From Bacteroidota bacterium (GTDB taxonomy: Bacteria; Bacteroidota; Bacteroidia; Bacteroidales; UBA10428): a stretch of DNA of 24,828 nucleotides. Positions within the stretch are counted from its first letter, which is position 1. Every line of letters begins with the position of its first letter. Location: positions 1-24,828 of the forward strand of contig JAEZZA010000007.1 of the NCBI GenBank assembly GCA_023442525.1. The letters run 5' to 3'. Below, in pieces: positions 17,815 through 24,735 of this stretch. Below the pieces are notes generated by a model. That model made no database searches. It had not been told where the DNA came from and worked only from the letters and a program-made list of their open reading frames with translations. Made by a program: the position numbers and the translations under genes.

Positions 17815-18393
17815 ATGAAAGATCTCAGCCATTATTCAGAGCTAGCTGCAATGTTCAGATATCCCGATGAAAATCTAAAGCATCAGGCTATTGCATGGCG
17901 AAAAATCATTGAACAATATGATCAGGGCTTATCCATCTATCTGACCCCGTTCATTAACCACCTTGAAAATACCACCCTGGAATATCAACAGGAATACTAC
18001 GTCAGCACTTTCTATGTACAGCCCGTATGTTGCCTCGAGATCGGTTATGTACTTTTTGGTGAAGATTTCAAACGGGGTCAGTTTCTTGCCAATCTCAAAA
18101 CCGAACATAGGAACGCAGGAAATGATTGTGGTACAGAATTGCCAGATAACCTTACTGTTTTGCTTACACTGCTGCCTAAATTGGCCAACCCCAGGTTTGC
18201 TGAAGAACTTGCATTTTCACTAATGATACCTGCTGTTCGTGAAATAATTGCGCGGTTTATGTCAGTCGACAATTATTATAAATCATTGTTGATCCTCCTG
18301 GCTACAATCATGGAAACAGACTTCCCCGAGTCAGAATTCGAAAAATTCAGTTTTGAAAATCATAAGCCCCAACCCTTAATGAAACAGATATGA
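17815..18393 (+). CDS. narJ: Nitrate reductase assembly chaperone NarJ
   Basis: A 192-residue NarJ/TorD-family chaperone needed for cofactor insertion into NarG and docking of NarGH on NarI; it is not part of the final enzyme. Recognisable are the helical N-terminus (YSELAAMFRYPDENL), the QEYYVSTFYVQP segment matching the family's acidic/aromatic motif region, and the position between narH and narI. The open frame extends upstream to 17770 inside narH. The ATG at 17815 is preferred because it follows the narH stop by 1 bp and has GGGG at 17803-17806, 8 nt upstream. Its stop overlaps the narI start (ATGA), so the two are translationally coupled. Confidence 0.92.
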   Translation: MKDLSHYSELAAMFRYPDENLKHQAIAWRKIIEQYDQGLSIYLTPFINHLENTTLEYQQEYYVSTFYVQPVCCLEIGYVLFGEDFKRGQFLANLKTEHRNAGNDCGTELPDNLTVLLTLLPKLANPRFAEELAFSLMIPAVREIIARFMSVDNYYKSLLILLATIMETDFPESEFEKFSFENHKPQPLMKQI

Positions 18394-19064
18394 CAGCAAC
18401 CTTTTTCTTCATCATTTTGCCATATTTGGCGCTTCTGTCTATTATTGCAGGAAGTTTTTATCGCTATAAATACAAGGGTTTTCAGGTTTCATCACTCTCC
18501 AGCCAGTTACTTGAAAGCAAAATTTTGTTTTTCGGCAGCCGGCCGTTTCACTGGGGAATTGTAACTCTATTTTTCGGCCATTTAATTGGTTTTCTGATTC
18601 CAAATGGTGTTCTTGCATGGAACTCCAAACCATTGCGTTTATATATTATTGAAATAGCAGCACTGGCTTTTGCACTCATGGCTCTGGGCGGACTTGCTGT
18701 TCTTATTTATCGCAGAATAAAGGTTAAAAGAATTAAAGCAGTCACAACCCGTATGGATATTATTGTATATATCGTGCTGGTTTTGGCCGTCATTACCGGA
18801 ATATATACTGCATTTTTTTACAGATGGGGCTCATCATGGTTTGCATCAGTGATGACGCCTTACCTGCGTTCGATATTTTTATTGAATCCCGATATCAGCG
18901 CCATACAGCCGCTGCCCTTTATGGTTAAACTTCATATTATAAATGCGTTTGTGATATTCGGGATCTTCCCATATACCAGGTTCATTCATATCATGGTTTA
19001 TCCGTTCCATTATCTATTTCGGGAATACCAGGTAACAATCTGGAACAAAAGAAATGTACAATAG
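18390..19064 (+). CDS. narI: Respiratory nitrate reductase gamma subunit NarI
   Basis: A 224-residue membrane cytochrome b that oxidises quinol and hands electrons to NarH. Five hydrophobic helices are seen. The four haem-ligating histidines correspond to His54 and His64 (RPFHWGIVTLFFGH) in the second helix and His182 and His200 (KLHIINAF and FIHIMVYP) in the last helices. This matches the E. coli pattern His56/66/187/205. The length is normal (E. coli 225). It is the last gene of the nar operon. Only 12 bp separate its stop from the stop of the convergent mobA, and no strong terminator hairpin is visible between them. Confidence 0.96.
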   Translation: MTATFFFIILPYLALLSIIAGSFYRYKYKGFQVSSLSSQLLESKILFFGSRPFHWGIVTLFFGHLIGFLIPNGVLAWNSKPLRLYIIEIAALAFALMALGGLAVLIYRRIKVKRIKAVTTRMDIIVYIVLVLAVITGIYTAFFYRWGSSWFASVMTPYLRSIFLLNPDISAIQPLPFMVKLHIINAFVIFGIFPYTRFIHIMVYPFHYLFREYQVTIWNKRNVQ

Positions 19065-19076
19065 CCGGGATGAAAA

Positions 19077-19664
19077 TTAATATTGCTGAATTTTTTTCAA
19101 ATCGTCCGGAGTGTTGATGTTGGTAAACAAATTTTTTCTGTAAAACGGAAGGCCTTCATGTATTTGTATGATTCCGGACTTGTTTTCCCTGATGAATTGA
19201 AGCAACCCAAGTTGATCGCCTTGAATGAATTTTTCCATGCATGCAAGTATGGACTTTTTATAAACACCACATAAAGGCTCGATAAAATCATTGTCATGTA
19301 CCGGTACACAAACTGGAAATTCTGAACATTCTCCTATCAGATGATCAAACAGTGAGGTATCAACAAAAGGCATATCACAAGACAGAACAATATTAAGATT
19401 GGTTTCGGAACGCTGCAGACAGGAATAAATTCCAACAATAGGAGCCTGTAGTATTAAATTGTCTTTCCATACCTCACACCCTGCAATACTATGATCTTTG
19501 ATATTGTTTGAACTGATGATTACTTTTCCACACAAGGGCTTTAAAATATCTATCGCATGCTCTAAAAGTGTTTTACCTTTCCACACGATTAAGGATTTAT
19601 CAGTGCCCATGCGACTGCTTTTTCCACCTGCCAGCACAATTCCGGTTATTTCATTTTTATCCAT
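19077..19664 (-). CDS. mobA: Molybdenum cofactor guanylyltransferase MobA
   Basis: A 195-residue nucleotidyltransferase that joins GMP to Mo-molybdopterin to make the MGD cofactor required by NarG. The N-terminus shows the family signature LAGGKSSRMGTDK followed by LLEHAIDIL. The central LSCDMPFVD carries the metal-binding aspartates. The C-terminal NINTPDDL motif is also typical. The ATG at 19664 is preferred over a TTG three bases upstream. It overlaps the stop of the preceding MOSC-MogA gene (TGATG), which indicates coupling. Last gene of the minus-strand Moco operon. Confidence 0.95.
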   Translation of the reverse strand: MDKNEITGIVLAGGKSSRMGTDKSLIVWKGKTLLEHAIDILKPLCGKVIISSNNIKDHSIAGCEVWKDNLILQAPIVGIYSCLQRSETNLNIVLSCDMPFVDTSLFDHLIGECSEFPVCVPVHDNDFIEPLCGVYKKSILACMEKFIQGDQLGLLQFIRENKSGIIQIHEGLPFYRKNLFTNINTPDDLKKIQQY

Positions 19665-20596
19665 CAATGTGAATCTATCCCTTTCAACATTTTGAGGGAA
19701 TGTTCAATGGTTTTCAAAATCTCATCGGCATATTCCTTAATGGCTTTCGGACTGCCAGGAAGAGTATAAATCAGTGTATTATTGCTTACACCGGCGATTC
19801 CCCGGCTCAATAAGGCATTCGGATTTTGCATTCCGTATTTTGTTCTGATAAGCTCCATAATTCCGGGAATTGTTCGGTCAATGAAGGGCATTATCGCTTC
19901 CGGGGTATTGTCTCTGGGTCCGATACCGGTACCTCCCGTAGTAAACACAATGTCGTATTTTAAAACAATACATTTCTGCAATAAAGCTTTAATACCATCT
20001 ATATCATCGGAAACTATGCTCAAATCTGTTTCTGTTTTTCTTCCCTGCGCTGCAAAGTAATCCTTAACCAGTTCTTCCAGCAAAGGCCCGCTCATATCGG
20101 CATATTCACCCCTGCTGGCTCTGTCGCTTACAGTAATTACTTTTATTTTAAGTTCTTTTGGATGATATTCAAAAACGTCACCTGCCTGTAGCTTTCCCGG
20201 AGTTACTACACGGCAAAAAATCCCCTCTTTAGGCATAATACAGTCTCCGGTTTCCTTAAAAATGGTGCAGTTGTTTCCATGACATTTTTTGCCAATCATG
20301 GTTACTTCCAGTATAACATTACCCGAAATAAGGCGGTCAAGGATTTTCATCTGGTATAACGGATATCCTTCGGTTGTAATATTCTCGGCAAATTCACCGG
20401 ATGCAATATCTCTTCCGAGCAGGGGAACCATTTTTGCAATGCTTTCTGTTCCCAGTAAACTTATTTGCCTGTGCCAGTTTCCTGCATGAGCATCATTTAG
20501 AATGCCATGGCCGTCAAGTTCAATTCCATCAACAGGAATTTTTTTTGTTCCTTTTTTTTCAGAGATGTTGACTGATACAATGCGGATTTTTTCCAT
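19664..20596 (-). CDS. MOSC domain-MogA fusion protein
   Basis: A 310-residue two-domain protein. Residues 1 to about 144 form a MOSC domain (FAENITTEGYPL at 69-80; cysteines 105 and 110 in GKKCHGNNC). MOSC domains bind Moco or move sulfur in the MOSC/YiiM group. Residues 148-305 form a MogA/MoaB-type molybdopterin adenylyltransferase that activates molybdopterin with ATP before metal insertion. Key motifs there are TVSDRASRGEYADMSGP, TTGGTGIGPRDNTPEA (219-234) and LPGSPKA (279-285). The start ATG lies 1 bp after the moaC stop. The MOSC-MogA architecture is known from several bacteria, so the fusion itself is not new. The MOSC half might handle Moco for the adenylyltransferase or a sulfur or resistance role. 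Confidence 0.93.
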   Translation of the reverse strand: MEKIRIVSVNISEKKGTKKIPVDGIELDGHGILNDAHAGNWHRQISLLGTESIAKMVPLLGRDIASGEFAENITTEGYPLYQMKILDRLISGNVILEVTMIGKKCHGNNCTIFKETGDCIMPKEGIFCRVVTPGKLQAGDVFEYHPKELKIKVITVSDRASRGEYADMSGPLLEELVKDYFAAQGRKTETDLSIVSDDIDGIKALLQKCIVLKYDIVFTTGGTGIGPRDNTPEAIMPFIDRTIPGIMELIRTKYGMQNPNALLSRGIAGVSNNTLIYTLPGSPKAIKEYADEILKTIEHSLKMLKGIDSH

Positions 20597-20597
20597 A

Positions 20598-21050
20598 TCA
20601 GATTCTTTCCTTGGTTTTGGTAACCAGTTGAATATCCGAAATAATCATATTCTTATCAACTGCCTTACACATATCATAAACGGTAAGCAGGGCTATACTC
20701 ACTGCGGTGAGGGCTTCCATCTCGACGCCGGTTTTCCCTATACAGTGTACTTCGCTTTCAATGCTGACGCCTGTATTTGAAAGGGTAGCATTAACAAGCA
20801 CTTTGCCTGGCAATAGAGTGTGGCAAAGAGGTATTAATGACGATGTCTGTTTTGCTGCCTGTATACCGGCAATTTCAGCTACTGTAAGCACATCTCCTTT
20901 CGCCATCCTGTTTTCTTCAACAAGTTTCAATGCCTCAGGGCACAGTGAAATTTCTCCCCTTGCTCTGGCAATCCTTTTCATTTCGGGTTTGTCGCCAACA
21001 TCTACCATACGTGCCCGTCCCTCTTCATTCGTGTGTGTAAGTTTTTTCAT
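20598..21050 (-). CDS. moaC: Cyclic pyranopterin monophosphate synthase MoaC
   Basis: A 150-residue enzyme that turns the MoaA product 3',8-cyclo-GTP into cyclic pyranopterin monophosphate. The conserved LIPLCHTLLP, VHCIGKTGVEMEALTAVSIALLTVYDMCKA and the KxxI segments are all present. The start was placed at the ATG at 21050 because MKKLTHTNEEGRARMVDV aligns with the usual MoaC N-terminus. An upstream TTG at 21074 would extend it by 8 residues into moaA. It lies between moaA and the MOSC-MogA gene. Confidence 0.96.
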   Translation of the reverse strand: MKKLTHTNEEGRARMVDVGDKPEMKRIARARGEISLCPEALKLVEENRMAKGDVLTVAEIAGIQAAKQTSSLIPLCHTLLPGKVLVNATLSNTGVSIESEVHCIGKTGVEMEALTAVSIALLTVYDMCKAVDKNMIISDIQLVTKTKERI

Positions 21051-21063
21051 ATGATCAATATTT

Positions 21064-21864
21064 TTATCCGCCAATCGCGTAGAATTTCCCTGTTCTGTTT
21101 TTACATCCGGTTAAAGGTTTATAGTTTATAGCGTTTATCAGGGCCTGCTTTGCACCGAGATCGCGCACACTGAATTCATACTCATTAAACAAGCATGGCT
21201 TTACCATACCGTTGGCAGTTAACCGTAACCGGTTGCATGCCCTGCAATTGCCACCTTCTCCACCCTCTACAATAGAAAACTCGCCCGTTTCAAGATTCAT
21301 TTGCCGTATAAATCTCACTTCAAGATTATTTGCTGTACAAAATTCTCTTACTTCCCCGGCATCTTTACCATCAGTGTTCGGGAAGATTACACAGTTTATC
21401 TTTACCGGGTCCAATCCGGCTTCCCTGGCTGCAGCTATCCCCTGAAACACTTTTTCAAGCTCACCTCCACGGGTAATTTCCCTGTATTTGTCCGGGTTAA
21501 CCGAATCAAGACTGATATTAACCCTCTGCAATCCCGCTTTCTTAAGTTCTCTGGCAATACCGGCAAGCAGAATTCCATTTGTTGTCATTGAAATATCGTT
21601 AATCTTACCGATAGATGCAATCATACTCACCAGTTCTGCAATTCCTTTTCTAACCAGGGGTTCACCTCCTGTCAGCCGAACTTTATTTATACCAAGTACT
21701 GCTGCCTCTTTAACGATTTCTACTATTTCCTCAAACGATAGAATATCCTTGTGGGAGATCAGATCAACCCCTTCCTCAGGCATGCAGTAGTGGCATCTGA
21801 GATTACACCTGTCGGTAACAGAAATCCTTAAGTAATGGATATGCCGGTTATAACGATCGTACAT
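21064..21864 (-). CDS. moaA: GTP 3',8-cyclase MoaA, shortened form
   Basis: A 266-residue radical-SAM enzyme that begins molybdopterin synthesis from GTP. The N-terminal SAM cluster is Cys20-x3-Cys24-x2-Cys27 (TDRCNLRCHYC), followed by GGEP at 66-69. The C-terminal second cluster is Cys207-x2-Cys210-x13-Cys224 (CRACNRLR ... KPC). The last two residues are the catalytically needed Gly-Gly (FYAIGG). The protein is about 60 residues shorter than E. coli MoaA (329). Much of the difference lies between RFIR (184-187) and Cys207, where only about 20 residues replace roughly 60. All known catalytic elements remain, so it is probably active. It overlaps the end of moeA by 17 bp; the start fits the standard N-terminus (MYDRYNRHIHYLRISVTDRC). 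Confidence 0.94.
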   Translation of the reverse strand: MYDRYNRHIHYLRISVTDRCNLRCHYCMPEEGVDLISHKDILSFEEIVEIVKEAAVLGINKVRLTGGEPLVRKGIAELVSMIASIGKINDISMTTNGILLAGIARELKKAGLQRVNISLDSVNPDKYREITRGGELEKVFQGIAAAREAGLDPVKINCVIFPNTDGKDAGEVREFCTANNLEVRFIRQMNLETGEFSIVEGGEGGNCRACNRLRLTANGMVKPCLFNEYEFSVRDLGAKQALINAINYKPLTGCKNRTGKFYAIGG

Positions 21865-23023
21865 TTATCATTTCTCCCTTTTTGATGAGTGTAAGACTTT
21901 TTGGCAATTCAATAATACAATTGGCCCTGCTGTAAGCATGAATATGTGCTGATCCATGATATTCTAACGGAATAACGGTTTCTTCGTCCGTGATTTTGCC
22001 CGGAATAAATAACAACTGATCTGCACTCTTTCGCTGGTAATCCGTATCCAACGGTATTTTGCGTACTTCCTGCTTTTGGTTTACTCCTTTGAGTTTATCC
22101 AACAATGGTTTAATCAATAACTCAAACTGAATAAACGACGAAACGGGATTTCCGGGAAGTCCGAAAATCAGGGTGTTATCTTTTCTGCTAAATAGCAAAT
22201 GCCGGCCGGGTTTTGTATCAAGACCGTGAAACAAGCATTCAGCACCCAATTGCTTTAAAACACCTGGTACATAATCATAGTCTCCAACCGATACACCGCC
22301 GGATATAATTACAATGCGGTATTTTTCAATCGCTTCTGAGATAATAGCCTTCAACTCATCTTGGTTGTCTTTCACTATGCCCAAAAAAGTCGGATGATAA
22401 CCTTGTTGTGTTGCCTGAGCTAATATCTGCCAGCCATTGCTGTTGCGTATCTGCGATTTTTCGGGAATAACATCAGGTTCAACCAGTTCATTTCCTGTAG
22501 AAATTACAGCCAGGGGCATCGGGCCATAAACCAGTGGGTTTGTAATACCGGCTGTGGCAAGAATGGCAATATGTTGGGCACGGAGAATCTCTCCCTTCCG
22601 TAGGACCATTTCACCCTCTTGAATATCTTCTCCGGCAATACAAATATTGGTTGATGATGATTTCTTTATACAACGGATATGTCCTTGTACTGTTTCGCTG
22701 GTATGTTCAAGCTGCACAACCATATCTGCACCTGACGGGACCATTCCTCCTGTCATGATTCTGGAGCATTGGTTCAAACCTATGGCTTTCTGGGGGACTT
22801 TTCCGGCAGGAATCTCTTCGATTATTTCCAGGTCATTGTCCAGGTCTGCCCTTCTGCATGCAAAACCATCCATGGCTGATTTATCGAAAGGAGGAACCGG
22901 AATATCTGAAAAAGCATCTTCTGCCAGCACCCTGTTTAATGAGCCCATCAAATCAACCCTTTCAGTTATCAAAGGGACATTGATTTCTTCTATCAGATTG
23001 CAGGCTTTTTCAAAAGTTATCAT
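21848..23023 (-). CDS. moeA: Molybdopterin molybdenumtransferase MoeA
   Basis: A 391-residue enzyme that inserts molybdate into adenylylated molybdopterin. Motifs in order: PPFDKSAMDGFA (44-55), MTGGMVPSGAD (90-100), STGNELV (175-181), SGGVSVGDYDYV (241-252), KPGR (271-274) and GLPGNPVSSF (288-297). The last ~80 residues match the MoeA C-terminal beta domain. The frame extends 7 codons further upstream to an ATG at 23044. The ATG at 23023 is chosen because it overlaps the preceding stop as ATGA and begins at the normal MITFEKA start. It is translationally coupled to the MobB-like gene upstream. Confidence 0.95.
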   Translation of the reverse strand: MITFEKACNLIEEINVPLITERVDLMGSLNRVLAEDAFSDIPVPPFDKSAMDGFACRRADLDNDLEIIEEIPAGKVPQKAIGLNQCSRIMTGGMVPSGADMVVQLEHTSETVQGHIRCIKKSSSTNICIAGEDIQEGEMVLRKGEILRAQHIAILATAGITNPLVYGPMPLAVISTGNELVEPDVIPEKSQIRNSNGWQILAQATQQGYHPTFLGIVKDNQDELKAIISEAIEKYRIVIISGGVSVGDYDYVPGVLKQLGAECLFHGLDTKPGRHLLFSRKDNTLIFGLPGNPVSSFIQFELLIKPLLDKLKGVNQKQEVRKIPLDTDYQRKSADQLLFIPGKITDEETVIPLEYHGSAHIHAYSRANCIIELPKSLTLIKKGEMINVRSL

Positions 23024-23574
23024 TGTAAAGTGTTCAGGATCCATTGGTTTTTTTGAATTGAAAGTTTATTGATCGGAAAGTCGCTTTGTTTTCCGTTGAA
23101 TGTGATCCATAAGTCGCATAGTGATTTTAGTCTCAATGTAGCTGGTTTTACAAATTGATGATCCTTGCAGGTTGCCATCAGGAAAACCCCGGGTGTCACA
23201 AAGTCTCTCAGCCCGCCCGATTCGCATACGATCATCTCATTCAGGTGCACGGTTGAAAGTACCATGGTAATCGCCTCCTGCAACCGGTTATCGCTGCACA
23301 TTATAAAAAGCGCCTTTCGGGCACCTGCTGCAAGCATTCTTGAACTATCCTTAGGTTTGCCTGGGTCGGTTTCTTCAGCAATATACAGGTCTGATTCTGA
23401 CACAGCCGGATACAGGTCCGACGGAATATCATGAAAATGAGGTGAAATTTTTACGGCAATGATTGGGTGTAATGCACTGAATTTTTTTATCACGGAGCAG
23501 GCAATGGTGGTCTTACCCGAATTTCTTCCTGTTCCGGCTATTAATAGAAGATTTGGGATATCCAGTATTTTCAT
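23020..23574 (-). CDS. Divergent MobB-like P-loop GTP-binding protein
   Basis: A 184-residue P-loop protein. The Walker A motif GTGRNSGKT is at 14-22. Later segments can be read as variants of MobB motifs: KISPHFH at 42-48 (MobB has KHTHH), DSSRMLAAGA at 76-85 (MobB DSxxLRKAGA), and CESGGLRD at 117-124 (MobB VEGF). MobB binds GTP and helps MobA attach GMP to the cofactor. The CESGGLR motif and the altered histidine motif are unlike classical MobB, so this may be a separate subfamily with a related role. The ATG at 23574 is preferred to an upstream TTG (23622) because it lies just after the permease stop. The stop overlaps the moeA ATG. Confidence 0.75.
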   Translation of the reverse strand: MKILDIPNLLLIAGTGRNSGKTTIACSVIKKFSALHPIIAVKISPHFHDIPSDLYPAVSESDLYIAEETDPGKPKDSSRMLAAGARKALFIMCSDNRLQEAITMVLSTVHLNEMIVCESGGLRDFVTPGVFLMATCKDHQFVKPATLRLKSLCDLWITFNGKQSDFPINKLSIQKNQWILNTLQ

Positions 23575-23575
23575 A

Positions 23576-24301
23576 TCAGACAAAGAACAATTTAATGCTT
23601 GCAATGAATAAAACGAATGCAAGGGGGTATCTCAAACTGGCGGTAGCTATTTTAAAGCTGCCGCTGTATGACCCTGCAATGGCCCCGGCTATTCCTATAG
23701 CGATCCAATACAGCATATAATTTGAATAATGTAACCCATCGAGGTTTAGAGCCGACAGGCCCGAAACAGAATTCAACAAAATAAAAAAAGCTGAAGCTGC
23801 GGCTGCTTCTTTCATGTTGGCCCATCGAAGAAGAATTAGCACCGGGCTTAAAATAATTCCACCGCCAATGCCGATCATTCCGGAAAAAAACCCCAGAATG
23901 CCTCCAATAATAAGTGCCAGCCACAGTGGCGGTTTTGAAAGCTGCCCCCCGGGTGATTTTCGCAAAAATAATATCCTTGCAGCCGCACACAATAAAAAGA
24001 TCCCCAGAATGATCTTGTAAACAGTCGGGTTTATGGGGACTAACGCCCCGAGAAATGACGCTGGCACTGAGGTAATAATAAAAGGGAGGATCAACCTTAT
24101 TTGGAAAAATCCTGCTTTATAATAGCTAAAAAATGCTATTCCGGCAACGAAAATATTCAGGGTCAATGAAGTGGGACGGATTATATCCGGCGCAAAACCA
24201 TACAGAGCCATAAGGGCCAGGTATCCGCTAGCACCACCGTGGCCTACACTTGAATACAAAAATGCTATTAAAAATAGCAATACAGGAAATAAAAAATCCA
24301 T
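23576..24301 (-). CDS. TSUP (TauE/SafE, DUF81) family permease
   Basis: A 241-residue membrane protein of the sulfite exporter/TSUP family with about eight hydrophobic helices. The family pattern is clear: N-terminal LIAFLYSSVGHGGASGYLALM and a second-half repeat GGILGFFSGMIGIGGGIILSPVL. Characterised members move sulfite, sulfoacetate or other small sulfur-containing anions; the substrate here is unknown. The frame is open upstream to a TTG at 24385. The ATG at 24301 is preferred because AAAGGGG lies 7 nt upstream and the membrane domain begins at once. As first gene of the Moco operon, with the next gene starting 1 bp after its stop, it may handle an anion linked to cofactor or nitrate metabolism. 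Confidence 0.9.
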   Translation of the reverse strand: MDFLFPVLLFLIAFLYSSVGHGGASGYLALMALYGFAPDIIRPTSLTLNIFVAGIAFFSYYKAGFFQIRLILPFIITSVPASFLGALVPINPTVYKIILGIFLLCAAARILFLRKSPGGQLSKPPLWLALIIGGILGFFSGMIGIGGGIILSPVLILLRWANMKEAAAASAFFILLNSVSGLSALNLDGLHYSNYMLYWIAIGIAGAIAGSYSGSFKIATASLRYPLAFVLFIASIKLFFV

Positions 24302-24308
24302 TTGTAAT

Positions 24309-24315
24309 CCCCTTT
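24309..24315 (-). promoter_or_regulatory. Shine-Dalgarno fixing the permease start
   Basis: On the minus strand AAAGGGG precedes the ATG at 24301 by 7 nt. It is one of the few convincing ribosome-binding sites in the window and decides in favour of the shorter permease reading over the TTG-initiated longer frame. Confidence 0.65.
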
Positions 24316-24376
24316 CCATATTCATCCCGGCAATCCGGGAATCGGGAGGCTTCGACATTTCTGTTGAAACCCGTCG

Positions 24377-24415
24377 GTTATTCAATCATGTGAAAATGCA
24401 TTTAGATTGAATAAC
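24377..24415. promoter_or_regulatory. 10-bp inverted repeat upstream of the Moco operon
   Basis: GTTATTCAAT (24377-24386) and ATTGAATAAC (24406-24415) are exact reverse complements, 19 bases apart. The palindrome AAATGCATTT (24394-24403) lies between them, slightly off centre. The block is about 75-115 bp upstream of the permease ATG, a suitable place for an operator or a leader hairpin. No promoter elements of the phylum's -7/-33 type were recognised with confidence. Confidence 0.5.
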
Positions 24416-24479
24416 TCGGAGAACCTGATTTATTTTACTTTTAAAACTCTTCAGTAAATATAATAAATAAATTCAGATG

Positions 24480-24580
24480 AAAACCTGACAGAGTTCGCAG
24501 AACCGATCACCTACTACTCGAACCGATCACCTACTACTGTCGGACGCCTTGTAAGGCCTGTGGGGGAAGAGGTGTCCGAC
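24480..24580. repeat. Repeat mosaic: fragment, 20-bp tandem, hairpin
   Basis: Bases 24480-24504 repeat the first part of the composite block (AAAACCTGACAGAGTTCGCA and on). They run into a 20-bp unit present twice in tandem (24499-24518 and 24519-24538, one mismatch; core GAACCGATCACCTACTACT). Next comes a hairpin with outer arms GTCGGAC (24539-24545) and GTCCGAC (24574-24580) and an inner GCCTTGTAAGGC palindrome (24546-24557). The arrangement looks like several dispersed repeats inserted next to or inside one another. Confidence 0.85.
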
Positions 24581-24595
24581 GGTTTGAGCATGTGG

Positions 24596-24735
24596 CTGTT
24601 TAAAACCTGACAGAGTTCGCAGAACCTGTCAGAGTTTGAAACAGCTAGAAATATTCAATTGAGGCATTTTTCAACTGAGAATTTTTCAATTGAGACAAGG
24701 CACTGCCTTGTCTTTAATAAATATAAATCATTTTA
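24596..24735. repeat. Composite dispersed intergenic repeat, copy 2
   Basis: This block matches 10070-10262 in the same orientation: CTGTTTAAAACCTGACAG start, CTGACAG/CTGTCAG pair, degenerate CAATTGAGACA units, the AGACAAGGCA-C-TGCCTTGTCT hairpin at 24693-24713 and an ATAAATCATTTT tail. It has one palindrome where copy 1 has two, and fewer CAATTG units. The rest of the window (24736-24828) shows no gene, only a short tandem GTAGCCT pair at the very end. Confidence 0.88.

Noticed and set aside
23576..24385. Longer permease starting at the upstream TTG
   Set aside because: The extra 28 residues are hydrophilic and unlike the family, while the ATG at 24301 has a strong ribosome-binding site at the right distance.
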